Assembly: GCF_000430505.1 (NCBI RefSeq)
Contig: NZ_AUMD01000012.1
Location: forward strand, 434,001-498,000
From: Eisenibacter elegans DSM 3317
GTDB taxonomy: Bacteria > Bacteroidota > Bacteroidia > Cytophagales > Microscillaceae
DNA: 64,000 nt
Direction: 5' to 3'
Position numbers and translations under genes: made by a program. Each line of letters begins with the position of its first letter. Within the stretch, counting starts at the first letter, position 1. The notes below the pieces were generated by a model that saw only the letters and a list, made by a program, of their open reading frames with translations, ran no database searches and had not been told where the DNA came from. Shown here piece by piece: positions 41,983 through 50,482 of the stretch.

Positions 41983-42396
41983 ATGACCTATATCATTCAT
42001 CTCATCAGTTCTTTGGTCTGGTTAGTATTGGCTAGCTGGAGCACACCGGTTCAGGAGCCGCTGTTGGTGAAAGAATGGCAGCGCGATACCGTAATGGTAA
42101 AACCTTGGGGCAAGGAAGCCTTGAGCGAAGCCAACAAACGTTTGGTACACTACCCACTCTCACCCCTAGAGGCCTCTCAACAGCTAGAAGCCTTGGCATT
42201 GCAGAAAAACCAACAGTATACGCTCAATGGCGACACCCAAGGAGTCTGGAGGCTCAGCGGCGACCGCAAAACCCTGATGCTGATGAAGGGCGCGCTTGAG
42301 GGGCGTTGGCTGATAGAAGAGGTCAGCGAACAACGGCTGCACCTCTCCCTAATTACCCAAAACGAGCGCATAGACCTCGTCTTGAAAGCCAAGTAG
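41983..42396 (+). CDS. Small secreted hypothetical protein
   Basis: 137 residues from the ATG at 41983, placed before a signal-like segment (MTYIIHLISSLVWLVLASWS). The mature part is charged with a beta-rich C-terminal half (LSGDRKTLMLMKGALEGRWL) suggestive of a lipocalin-like fold, but no family is recognised. A -7 box TATCTTTG (41955-41962) precedes the start by 20 bases; no -33 box was found. Confidence 0.6.
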   Translation: MTYIIHLISSLVWLVLASWSTPVQEPLLVKEWQRDTVMVKPWGKEALSEANKRLVHYPLSPLEASQQLEALALQKNQQYTLNGDTQGVWRLSGDRKTLMLMKGALEGRWLIEEVSEQRLHLSLITQNERIDLVLKAK

Positions 42397-42398
42397 CC

Positions 42399-43298
42399 TT
42401 ACCCTTGTAGATGTGGGGCTACAAAAGCCCAAAAAGCCTCCCACACAGCCTCGGGCGCTTCTACTTGTGGATAATGCCCTATCTCGGGCAGCAAAATAGT
42501 GTCAGGATTGGGCACTAGAGCCTTGTAACGCGCCACCATATGTGCCCCCGAAACAGGGTCTGCCGCCCCATCAATTACCCGCAGGGGGATTTGTGTATTG
42601 ACCAATGCGCCTACCCAACGCTCTCGATAGCGCTTGCGCTCACGCATATAGCCAATGAGCTTATGTAGAATATTTTTCCCTCCTTCGCGGGTGATGAGCG
42701 CCCAAAAATGCTGGTATTCTTCTTCTGAAGGAGGAGTGTTTTTTCCAAAAATCCCCTGAAATGTTTTCCGAAACTTGGCCTCTCCATAAAGCCGCACCAG
42801 CAGAAACCCTACAGGGCTTTGCAAAAGATGTTGAATAGGCTTGGCGTGGTGTGTTTCGGGGAAAAGCCCGCCGTTCAAGAAGCAGATTGATTTGATAGAC
42901 AAGCCCGTTGCTTGGCTGCCGTATCGGCGGCGGTCTTCGTAGCGTGCCAACAGCTCCTGAGCCACAGTATCGCCATAGTCGTGGGCTAAGATATGAACTT
43001 GGGTGATGCCTAGCTGCTTGAGGAGATTTTCGTGAAGCGTGGCTTGATCCAGAATGCTGTAGGCATACCGGTAAGGTTTGGCCGAAAAGCCAAAACCTAT
43101 CATATCCGGAGCCACTACCTCGAAGTGCTGTGTGAGCTGGGGCCATAACTTGACCCAGTCCCAAGAGGCGGTAGGGTAGCCGTGGATACAGACTAGCGCC
43201 TCGCCCTGTCCTTCGTGTCGATAGAACAGCTGATGTCCTCGGTATTGGCTGTAGTGTCCTTGCGACAGCCACTGTTCGGGAGTGGTTTGTGTGTGCAT
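42399..43298 (-). CDS. Alpha/beta-fold hydrolase
   Basis: 299 residues from the ATG at 43298. Alpha/beta hydrolase motifs are LVCIHGYPTASWDWVK for the oxyanion hole, VHILAHDYGDTVAQELL with the nucleophile elbow occupied by Asp (HDYGD), and GHYPQVEAPEAVWEAF with the catalytic His. The Asp nucleophile and the cap-like middle resemble haloalkane dehalogenase or epoxide hydrolase relatives. It faces the small secreted protein gene with 2 bases between stops and follows the MenE-like gene by 45 bases. Confidence 0.85.
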   Translation of the reverse strand: MHTQTTPEQWLSQGHYSQYRGHQLFYRHEGQGEALVCIHGYPTASWDWVKLWPQLTQHFEVVAPDMIGFGFSAKPYRYAYSILDQATLHENLLKQLGITQVHILAHDYGDTVAQELLARYEDRRRYGSQATGLSIKSICFLNGGLFPETHHAKPIQHLLQSPVGFLLVRLYGEAKFRKTFQGIFGKNTPPSEEEYQHFWALITREGGKNILHKLIGYMRERKRYRERWVGALVNTQIPLRVIDGAADPVSGAHMVARYKALVPNPDTILLPEIGHYPQVEAPEAVWEAFWAFVAPHLQG

Positions 43299-43343
43299 AG
43301 ATTTATGGTAGGTTAGTGTTAGTCGTAGTGAGGGAGCCACAAC

Positions 43344-44468
43344 TTAGGTAGCTGGAGCATCTGCAATCAGCCCCATAGCCAACAAGGTTTGGCGGCGTTG
43401 AATTTTGGCACTGGCAGTTTGTACAAATTTGGGTGAAAAATACAATTGCTTGGGAGTCTCATATTTGCCCAGCAGCGCCTGATGGTTTATCAAATGCCAA
43501 AAGCGGGCTGTTTGGGCTTCGTCCCAAGGGGGGCTTTCTATAATTAGGCAAACCTGTTGCCCCAACTGGGGGTGTGGCAAGCCGGCTACAAAAAACAGAT
43601 ATGGCAAGCCCATATCAGCCAATACCAGACTGATGGCGCGCTCTACTTTTTCGGCAGGAACTTTTACCCCTCCACTATTGATGATATTGTCGAGCCTCCC
43701 CAACCAGCGGAAGCCTTTTGGAGGATGTAGTGTTACCCAATCATTGGTTTGTATCCATTCGTGTTGGGTTACGGCACCTTTGATGGCCAGTGCGCCGCGA
43801 TGATCACATTTTATCTCAATACCGGGCAAGGTTACAAACGTTTCGTCGGCGGCTGTACCGTTGAGGCGTTGTAGGGCGATATGTGAGATGGTTTCTGTCA
43901 TCCCATAGGTCGCATATACCGCAGCGTGTAGTTGTTGTAGCGATTGTGTAAGGCTAGGACTTACCGCAGCGCCCCCAATGAGGATGTGTTGCCAATTATC
44001 AGTATATTGTCGATAGGCCGCTGTATGTACGATAGCTTCGGCCTGTAGAGGCACTAAGGCTACCAAGGCGAAAGGAGGGCTTTTGGGGAAATGTGTTTGC
44101 AATAAGGCCACAGGGTTGCCCACTGGCGGCAGCCAATACAAATCCATATCGGCCATCATCGCCCTGACGAGCATCATCCGCCCCCCAATATAATTGGTAT
44201 TGAGGCATAGCAAGGCGCAGCCTCCTTTGCCCAAACCTAGGGCTTGTAGGGTACTGCGGGCGCTATGTTCCATCAACTCTCGCGCCAAACGGATGGTTTT
44301 GGGCTGCCCTGTAGAGCCAGAAGTTTGCAGGTCAAACTCGGCTTGCCCTCGATACCAGGCCTGACAAAAAGCCAAGGCATCGGCCAAGGCATCGGGTAAC
44401 CCAACAAGGGATAGTGTAGGCCAGTCTTCGGCTTGCCAAACATCAGTTGGGCTAAAAATCCAGCGCAT
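43344..44468 (-). CDS. menE: AMP-binding protein, MenE (o-succinylbenzoate-CoA ligase)-like
   Basis: 374 residues, short for an acyl-CoA synthetase. The adenylate-forming core is present: DLQTSGSTGQPKTI (P-loop type), AAVYATYGMTETISHIA, the hinge WLGRLDNIINSGGVKV and a C-terminal Lys (SAKIQRR). Bacteroidota MenE proteins of the menaquinone pathway have this size and motifs, but no other men gene is adjacent, so other acyl substrates are possible. The start overlaps the upstream gene's stop by one base (TAATG). Confidence 0.75.
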   Translation of the reverse strand: MRWIFSPTDVWQAEDWPTLSLVGLPDALADALAFCQAWYRGQAEFDLQTSGSTGQPKTIRLARELMEHSARSTLQALGLGKGGCALLCLNTNYIGGRMMLVRAMMADMDLYWLPPVGNPVALLQTHFPKSPPFALVALVPLQAEAIVHTAAYRQYTDNWQHILIGGAAVSPSLTQSLQQLHAAVYATYGMTETISHIALQRLNGTAADETFVTLPGIEIKCDHRGALAIKGAVTQHEWIQTNDWVTLHPPKGFRWLGRLDNIINSGGVKVPAEKVERAISLVLADMGLPYLFFVAGLPHPQLGQQVCLIIESPPWDEAQTARFWHLINHQALLGKYETPKQLYFSPKFVQTASAKIQRRQTLLAMGLIADAPAT

Positions 44469-44863
44469 TAGGCAATAGGCTTTTGAAAATTTTGTTGGTA
44501 GATGATTCTGATGTCGTGTTCGAAACGTTGGAGCAATTCCCTCTCCTCGTCGACAATTCCGGCTACCTCGGCCACTCTGGTCAGAATACGGATAAATTTA
44601 TCAATCAACTCTGGCGTAAGGCCTTGTCGATTTTGTTTGATAAAAAATAACACACTCCGGTAGGCGCTATCCAAATCGCCTATATCTTGGAGAATGTCGA
44701 AGCGATTTTCGGCCAGCCAGCTGTGCTTGCCCAGCTCATCATGGATGGCTTTTTTGAAAGCTTGTACTTCTTCGGCCATAAACTGGTTGTCGGCCTGCGC
44801 GATTACATAAGACAACTCAGCAACCGCCCGGAAGAGATTGTGTTGAGCAAGTGTCAATTCCAT
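44468..44863 (-). CDS. TerB-like helical protein
   Basis: 131 residues from the ATG at 44863. An all-helical protein with the TerB-like pattern: AVAELSYVIAQADNQFMAEEVQAFKKAI, whose acidic ADxxxxxEE loop could bind a metal, and a second half with VAGIVDEERELLQRF. TerB-like domains occur in stress and envelope systems; no Ter cluster is here. It is coupled to the MenE-like gene. Confidence 0.6.
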   Translation of the reverse strand: MELTLAQHNLFRAVAELSYVIAQADNQFMAEEVQAFKKAIHDELGKHSWLAENRFDILQDIGDLDSAYRSVLFFIKQNRQGLTPELIDKFIRILTRVAEVAGIVDEERELLQRFEHDIRIIYQQNFQKPIA

Positions 44864-45103
44864 AAGTTCAAGGTGTTGGGTGTGTGTGATTGGTAGCAGC
44901 AAATTACGAAAAAATATTGGTTAAGGCACAAAAAGCTTCAAAAAGTCCTATTATACAGCGACATCAAAGCATAGGTACATTGACTAATCAAATTCGAAAC
45001 CATACAAAACAAACAAATGTTGTAATTTTGTATTTTATATTAAGCCACAGGCATTTGGGCGAAGCCCTCAACCAAAGCGTGCGTGTGCTAAGTAAGATGG
45101 ATT

Positions 45104-45781
45104 ATGTCAGACATAGAAATACATATCACTGATGATGGCTCACAGACCTTGTTTAGCCGTCGTTTCAACGAGATTTACCACTCCCGCCAAGGAGCTATCG
45201 AAGAGTCGCAACACGTATTCATTGATGCGGGGCTGCGTTATATTGCCGAGCGCTATCCTGTGGTTCGATTGCTGGAGGTAGGCTTTGGTACAGGCCTCAA
45301 CGCCTTGTTGACTTTTCAGGCAATGCAACAGAGCTACCCCCAGCAGCATTTGAGTTATACAGGGTTGGAGCCTTTTCCTATTCCGATGGAGATTGTCTCG
45401 CAGTTGCTGTATCCGGCAATGGTCGATGAGGCGCTTACGCCGCTCTATCATCAACTACACGCGCAGCCCGCAGGGGAAGTTTTGGTCTTGGAGGAGCGCC
45501 TGTCTTTTTGTAAGATAGCCTCTGCCATCCAACATTATGAACATCCACAACCTGATATCAACTTGGTATACTTCGATGCGTTTGCCCCTACCAAACAACC
45601 CGAGATGTGGGACTATTCGGTGCTGGAGTCTATCTACCGTTGGATGGCCACCGATGCGGTCTTGGTTACCTATTGTGCCAAGGGTCAATTTAAACGTGAT
45701 TTGAAAGCCATTGGCTTTGAGGTAGAATCCTTGCCCGGCCCCAATCGCAAGCGTGAGATGGTACGCGCTCACAAGCGCTAG
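45104..45781 (+). CDS. mnmD: tRNA (5-methylaminomethyl-2-thiouridine) methyltransferase MnmD
   Basis: 225 residues, the stand-alone SAM-methyltransferase form of the MnmC N-terminal half. Features are ITDDGSQTLFSRRFNEIYHSRQGAIEES, the SAM loop RLLEVGFGTGLNALLTF, INLVYFDAFAPTKQPEMWD and the basic end GPNRKREMVRAHKR. It methylates wobble uridine of certain tRNAs. A -7 box TAATTTTG (45023-45030) lies upstream without a clear -33. The stop shares the CTAG tetramer with the convergent next gene. Confidence 0.92.
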   Translation: MSDIEIHITDDGSQTLFSRRFNEIYHSRQGAIEESQHVFIDAGLRYIAERYPVVRLLEVGFGTGLNALLTFQAMQQSYPQQHLSYTGLEPFPIPMEIVSQLLYPAMVDEALTPLYHQLHAQPAGEVLVLEERLSFCKIASAIQHYEHPQPDINLVYFDAFAPTKQPEMWDYSVLESIYRWMATDAVLVTYCAKGQFKRDLKAIGFEVESLPGPNRKREMVRAHKR

Positions 45782-46866
45782 CCCAGATGTAATGGGGGGA
45801 CAAATCCGGCCTCCCACTGTGCCAGTTGTTGCCTGATATTGGCGCTGGTACGGCGCGAAGGCTGGCTGCCAAACAAGAAATTTTGGGTTTGAATACCCTG
45901 CTTGAGCGCCCATATCAAGGCCTGGTGGCTGAGCGTAGCCGCAGGAATATCAAGCATATCGGCAATCTCAGCTCCCAACAAATCCCGCATATATGACACC
46001 CAAAAACCTTGGGGCAAGCGTGCAAATACGGGGTTGTCTTGGCCGGACTGCGCCAGGCTCTGGAGCAAGGCTTTGGTGAGCGATTGCCCCTCTTCCGAGG
46101 GGCGGAAGTGCCTTTGGCCAATTCGCTTGCTCAACCAAAAAGCTGCTTTTGCATTGTTTGGTAAGAGGTCTTCGCTGATTCCGAGGCCATACCCAATCAC
46201 ATTCCAGAGGTGTAGATAGTCAAGCGCTTCTTGGCTGCTGACCTGCCAGCCGCTATGGCGCAAGCCGCGCAATACCAACCAAGAAAAGGCTAGATTGGTA
46301 CCAGCCATATCTTCTTGGTTGACCGGAACCCCCCAATGGCTGCTGTCCCAAGTTTTGTGTCGGAGGAGATGATGCCTGACGGTGGCATGCATAAGCCTAA
46401 CCTTCAGAATAGAGGCCCAGGCGCTGCCCTGCTCTCCAAATCCTTGAGGGGCAGTTACGTCGACAACAAACTGTGCTGTTTCGCCCAAACGCTGGTAGGT
46501 TTGCGAGCGTATACGCTCCGTATAGCAGAGTACTTTTGCTCCTAAGGCAGCAGCATAACAATATGGCAAAGACAGCAAACCCAACAACAATAAAACCGGT
46601 TGTGTGTGTTTGTCAAAAAAAACACTCGCACGGTTCATTGCCTGAGTATCGGCCCAAGGCGGCAGTTGCTGGTGTTGACTAAAATATTCTTGCAAAAATG
46701 GCGATAACCCTGCTTTGGTCAGGTCTTGGTTTGTTTTGATACTATGTAATTGACGCATATACTGAGCAGTATGCGCCGTATTGGCAAACATCTCCTGAAC
46801 AACTGCGTCGGCGGCAGCATCCCCCTCTTGTCTTTTGGTGGCTAACTGTTGATCTGAGTAGTACAT
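45778..46866 (-). CDS. MpaB / rubber-oxygenase-like protein (DUF2236)
   Basis: 362 residues from the ATG at 46866. The layout fits the DUF2236/latex-clearing-protein family: KVRLMHATVRHHLLRH with the conserved heme-binding type His cluster, GVPVNQEDMAGTNLAFSWLVLRGLRHSGW, then WNVIGYGLGISEDLLP. Members are heme b oxygenases acting on polyisoprenoids or mycophenolate-like side chains. There is no signal peptide from this start. The substrate is not known. Confidence 0.75.
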   Translation of the reverse strand: MYYSDQQLATKRQEGDAAADAVVQEMFANTAHTAQYMRQLHSIKTNQDLTKAGLSPFLQEYFSQHQQLPPWADTQAMNRASVFFDKHTQPVLLLLGLLSLPYCYAAALGAKVLCYTERIRSQTYQRLGETAQFVVDVTAPQGFGEQGSAWASILKVRLMHATVRHHLLRHKTWDSSHWGVPVNQEDMAGTNLAFSWLVLRGLRHSGWQVSSQEALDYLHLWNVIGYGLGISEDLLPNNAKAAFWLSKRIGQRHFRPSEEGQSLTKALLQSLAQSGQDNPVFARLPQGFWVSYMRDLLGAEIADMLDIPAATLSHQALIWALKQGIQTQNFLFGSQPSRRTSANIRQQLAQWEAGFVPPLHLG

Positions 46867-46988
46867 CGTTTTTGGTATGATAACCTGATGTACCCCAAAA
46901 GGTTCGACAATGTGTGAGCGGTATGGACGGTTTTGCAAAGAAGCGCACTAAGTAGGCGCTTTTTGTTGTTGTATACACCAAGATGAGA

Positions 46989-47070
46989 TATATGCCCAAT
47001 CAAAATTGGTTTGGGAAATGTGTGCGTTGAAAATCCTTGAGAATCAAATCTTGTGAATCTTGGTATAAAA
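46989..47070 (+). repeat. R1 interspersed repeat, copy D (short)
   Basis: TATGCCCAATCAAAATTGG start and CTTGGTATAAAA end, but about 25 internal bases (second half of the hairpin and some AAATC units) are missing. It lies in a divergent gap (MpaB-like and PPIase starts), showing that R1 is not confined to gene ends. Confidence 0.75.
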
Positions 47071-47210
47071 TGCCCTGAGCCAATGCCTTATCATTCCTGT
47101 AAACCTGATAGCTTGTGGTGTAAAACACAGATAACTATCTGATAGTCAATTGTTTGTAATGTGTTTTGATCGGTAGCAAGTATAAGCTTACCATCCTAAT
47201 CTCCAAACCA

Positions 47211-47242
47211 TAGGAATATTCCTAAAATTGTATGTACCTTTG
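47211..47242 (+). promoter_or_regulatory. Promoter region of the PPIase operon with a perfect palindrome
   Basis: TACCTTTG at 47235-47242 fits the -7 box and is 32 bases before the ATG at 47275. In place of a TTTG -33 box there is a perfect 14-base palindrome, TAGGAATATTCCTA (47211-47224). The palindrome could be an activator or repressor site. Confidence 0.5.
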
Positions 47243-47274
47243 CCATCTACAATGATATGATTGTTTTTTACCTT

Positions 47275-49593
47275 ATGAATCGTCTGCGTACGCGCCTATA
47301 TTGGTGGTGGCTTTTGAGCTTAGTGATGGTAGCTTGTCAGGGTACGGGTAAAGTATCCAAAGGCAAAGATCCAGTAATAGCTACCATTGGTGGAGAACCC
47401 ATACTGGCTAAAGATTTTTTGTCGGTATATGAAAAAACACTCAACACTGAGCAAGATCAAAACTACAGCGAGGAAAACCTGCGCAATTACCTAGATTTGT
47501 ATCTCAATTTTAGGCTCAAAATTTTGGATGCGCAGCGCCAAGGGATTGACCAAGACCCTGACTTTCAGCGAGAGCTAGAAAGCTACCAAGAGGAATTGGC
47601 CAAACCCTATCTCATCGACCAAGAAAAAATGACCGAGTTGATGCGCGAAGCCTATGAGCGCCTTCAAGAGGAGGTCAATGTATCGCATATTTTGCTCAAA
47701 GTAGAGGAAGATGCCGAGCCTGCCGATACTATGCTCGTATATGAGCGTATTCTGGATTTGAGAAGAATGGCCCTTTCGGGTAAGAACTTTGAAGAGCTAG
47801 CCCAATCATACTCTCAAGACCCCGCAGCGCAAGACAATGCAGGCAACTTGGGGTACTTTACGGCCCTTCAAATGATGTATAACTTTGAAAATGCCTCATA
47901 CAATACACAGGTAGGTAGTATTTCTAACCTGTTGCGGACGCGCTTCGGGTATCATTTTGTAAAAGTATTGGACCGCCGCCCGGCTACCGGAAAGCTCCAA
48001 ACAGCTCATATTATGGTGCGGGTTCCGCCCAATGCGACCGCCGAAGATTCGTTGCTGGCCGAGAAAAAGATACAGACTATCCACGAACGCTTGCGCAATG
48101 GAGAAGACTGGGCTGCCTTGTGTTTGCAGTTTTCGGATGATGATGCATCGCGCAATAAAGGAGGCGAGCTGCCTGAGTTTGCTATCGGGACAGTCATCCC
48201 GGCATTTGAGCAAGCCGCAGTAGCGCTAGAGCAACCCGGTGACATCTCGACCCCTTTCCGTACCAACTACGGATGGCATATTGTAAGATTACTCAAGAAA
48301 ACAAACCTAGAATCATACGAAGAGCTACAGCCTGTGTTGCGCCAAAAAGTAATGCGTGACACCCGCTATCAGGTGATTCAGGAAAGCCTCATACAAAAGC
48401 TTCAAGTCAAAAACAATCTCAAAGATTTCCCCAAAACATTGCAGAAAGCGCTGGCGCAGGCCGACAAAAAACTGCTTGATGGCAACTGGAGTTACCGCCA
48501 AACAGACCTGTTGCGTGAGGTGCTTTTCAGCTTCGAAGATAAAACCTACAAGGTGAAGAAAGACTATACCGTAGGTATGTTTTTCGAATACCTCTATGAG
48601 CGCCAAGTACCCAAAGCGCATCTCAAAACACCTGCATTCTATATGCAGTGGTATTATGAGCGTTTTTTAGACCAATCTACGCTTGATTTTGAGCGCAGCC
48701 TGTTGCCTATGCAATACCCCGAATACCGAATGTTGGTCAAAGAATACAAGGAGGGGATGATGCTCTTTCAGATGATGAACGACAGCGTTTGGGGCAAGGC
48801 CCTGAAAGATAGCGCAGGGGTGCGTGCTTATTTTGAGCAAAATCGCGACAACTACCGATGGGATTATCGTGCTGTGGCCAGTATTTATGATGTGGCCGAT
48901 TACACAACCCTAGGCAAACTGCGCGCCCGACTCGACAAAGGATATTATACCCTCGATGAGGCCTTGGATATCCTCTACTTTGAAAAAGAAAGCAGCCAAC
49001 TCGGCCTCCCTCAGCGCCGAGTACTGGATCAACTAGCCGAGCGCCTCAACGCAGACCCACAACTGCTATTGGAGCTAGGTGGCCATCAGGATAACTCCGA
49101 AAAGCCCGCTCTTTCGCAAGCCCGAAATAAGGCTGTTACGCAATATCTCTTGGCCAAAAAAGTACCTGTAGAGCAGCTTATCATCAGCGATTTTGGGGCT
49201 TTCCGATTGGCATCGCGCAATGACAAAGACCGAAACCGTCGTGTAGAACTGACACTACATACGACTGATAAGAAATATCTTGCCCAGCAACTCAACGCCG
49301 AAAACCCTTTAGCGCTGCGATTTTATGAAGGAGTGTTTGCCAAAGGAGACAATAGCTACCTCGATGCCATACAATGGGAGGTAGGTACTAACGTTGTAGA
49401 GATAAACAACCGTGTGGTGATGATTCAAATTCAGAGTATAGAGCAGCCACGACTCAAAAATTTTCATGAAACCCAAGGGGCAGTTATCGCAGATTACCAA
49501 AACTACCTAGAGCAAACTTGGCTTACTGCCCTGCGCGAAAAGTATCCTGTACAAATCAATGAAGAAACATTTCAGCAAATTATTCAACGCTAA
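47275..49593 (+). CDS. PpiC-type peptidyl-prolyl isomerase lipoprotein with an OmpA-like domain
   Basis: 772 residues from the ATG at 47275 (an in-frame ATG at 47257 is less likely given the promoter). The signal peptide ends in a lipobox with Cys21 (LVMVACQ). A SurA/PpiD-type N-terminal helical domain (about 30-130) is followed by two parvulin domains (about 133-235 and 240-345; VNVSHILLKV and QTAHIMVRV). A long C-terminal region follows; at about 565-660 lies an OmpA-like segment with LELGGHQDN, an Arg 10 residues on (SQARNKAV) and NRRVELTL. It probably chaperones outer-membrane proteins and may be tethered to peptidoglycan. The next gene overlaps it by 35 bases. Confidence 0.85.
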   Translation: MNRLRTRLYWWWLLSLVMVACQGTGKVSKGKDPVIATIGGEPILAKDFLSVYEKTLNTEQDQNYSEENLRNYLDLYLNFRLKILDAQRQGIDQDPDFQRELESYQEELAKPYLIDQEKMTELMREAYERLQEEVNVSHILLKVEEDAEPADTMLVYERILDLRRMALSGKNFEELAQSYSQDPAAQDNAGNLGYFTALQMMYNFENASYNTQVGSISNLLRTRFGYHFVKVLDRRPATGKLQTAHIMVRVPPNATAEDSLLAEKKIQTIHERLRNGEDWAALCLQFSDDDASRNKGGELPEFAIGTVIPAFEQAAVALEQPGDISTPFRTNYGWHIVRLLKKTNLESYEELQPVLRQKVMRDTRYQVIQESLIQKLQVKNNLKDFPKTLQKALAQADKKLLDGNWSYRQTDLLREVLFSFEDKTYKVKKDYTVGMFFEYLYERQVPKAHLKTPAFYMQWYYERFLDQSTLDFERSLLPMQYPEYRMLVKEYKEGMMLFQMMNDSVWGKALKDSAGVRAYFEQNRDNYRWDYRAVASIYDVADYTTLGKLRARLDKGYYTLDEALDILYFEKESSQLGLPQRRVLDQLAERLNADPQLLLELGGHQDNSEKPALSQARNKAVTQYLLAKKVPVEQLIISDFGAFRLASRNDKDRNRRVELTLHTTDKKYLAQQLNAENPLALRFYEGVFAKGDNSYLDAIQWEVGTNVVEINNRVVMIQIQSIEQPRLKNFHETQGAVIADYQNYLEQTWLTALREKYPVQINEETFQQIIQR

Positions 49594-50482
49594 ATCCTCT
49601 ATCGCCTCTGCCCTTGGGCTTCCCTTTTGGGCAGGGACTTTCGTACTTACCATACTACTCTCAAATGGCGCTTGTAAAAGCAAAAACAACAATAATGCCG
49701 ACAAGGCGCTCGCCCGAGTAGGAGATATCACGCTCTACCAAAGTGATTTGGAGGGGGTATTGCCAGCCAACATCTCTGCTGCGGATAGCGCCCAACTTAT
49801 CAGCCGCTACATCGATAGGTGGGTTCAAAAGCAGCTGCTGATGGCCGAAGCCAAAACACAGGTTCAAATAGACCAAAAAACCCTAGAGCGCAAAGTACAA
49901 GAGTACCGTTATGACTTGATGGCCTATGAGCTGACACGCAGCTATATAGACCAAAGGCTCGATACGGCTATCACAGAAGCCGAAATCAAACAATATTACG
50001 AAGAAAATATTGACAACTTCCAGCTCAAAAACAATATTGTCAAGGCGCTCTTCTTGGTAGTGCCTACTGGTGCTCCTGATCGAGACGAACTGCCCGGATG
50101 GTTGCAAGCTTATAATGAAGACAATGCCGCCAAAATCTTGACTTTTGCCCAAAACTATGCTTCTTTTCAGCATCTTAACGACACTGTTTGGATTGATTTT
50201 GAGGCCCTTGTGAGGGGAACACCTTTGGCCGAAGTGCCTAATAAGATTGATTTTCTCAAGCTCAACCGATATTATGCCAAGGTAGATGGCACTAGCAGTT
50301 ATTACTTACGGGTGTTGGAGTTTAAAATTTCGGACGACACCTCCCCACTACCCTTCGTCAGAGATCGCGTGCGCGAAATGATTCTTAACCAACGCAAGGT
50401 GTTATTAGCCAAGCAACTAGAACAGGAAATCTATGAAAAAGCCAAAAAGAAAAATGCCTTTGAAATTTTCAATAAGCCCTAA
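49559..50482 (+). CDS. SurA-like periplasmic lipoprotein without a clear parvulin domain
   Basis: 307 residues. A lipoprotein signal (lipobox SNGAC, Cys39) after an unusually long N-terminus suggests the start could be later, but the overlap with the upstream PPIase gene favours ATG 49559. A SurA N-domain-like stretch follows (ARVGDITLYQSDLEGVLP, then RYIDRWVQKQLLMAEAK). The central region, where a PpiC domain would sit, keeps only weak similarity (ITEAEIKQYYEENIDNFQLKNNIVKALFL). It is probably a chaperone. It overlaps the next gene by 50 bases. Confidence 0.75.
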   Translation: MKKHFSKLFNAKSSIASALGLPFWAGTFVLTILLSNGACKSKNNNNADKALARVGDITLYQSDLEGVLPANISAADSAQLISRYIDRWVQKQLLMAEAKTQVQIDQKTLERKVQEYRYDLMAYELTRSYIDQRLDTAITEAEIKQYYEENIDNFQLKNNIVKALFLVVPTGAPDRDELPGWLQAYNEDNAAKILTFAQNYASFQHLNDTVWIDFEALVRGTPLAEVPNKIDFLKLNRYYAKVDGTSSYYLRVLEFKISDDTSPLPFVRDRVREMILNQRKVLLAKQLEQEIYEKAKKKNAFEIFNKP

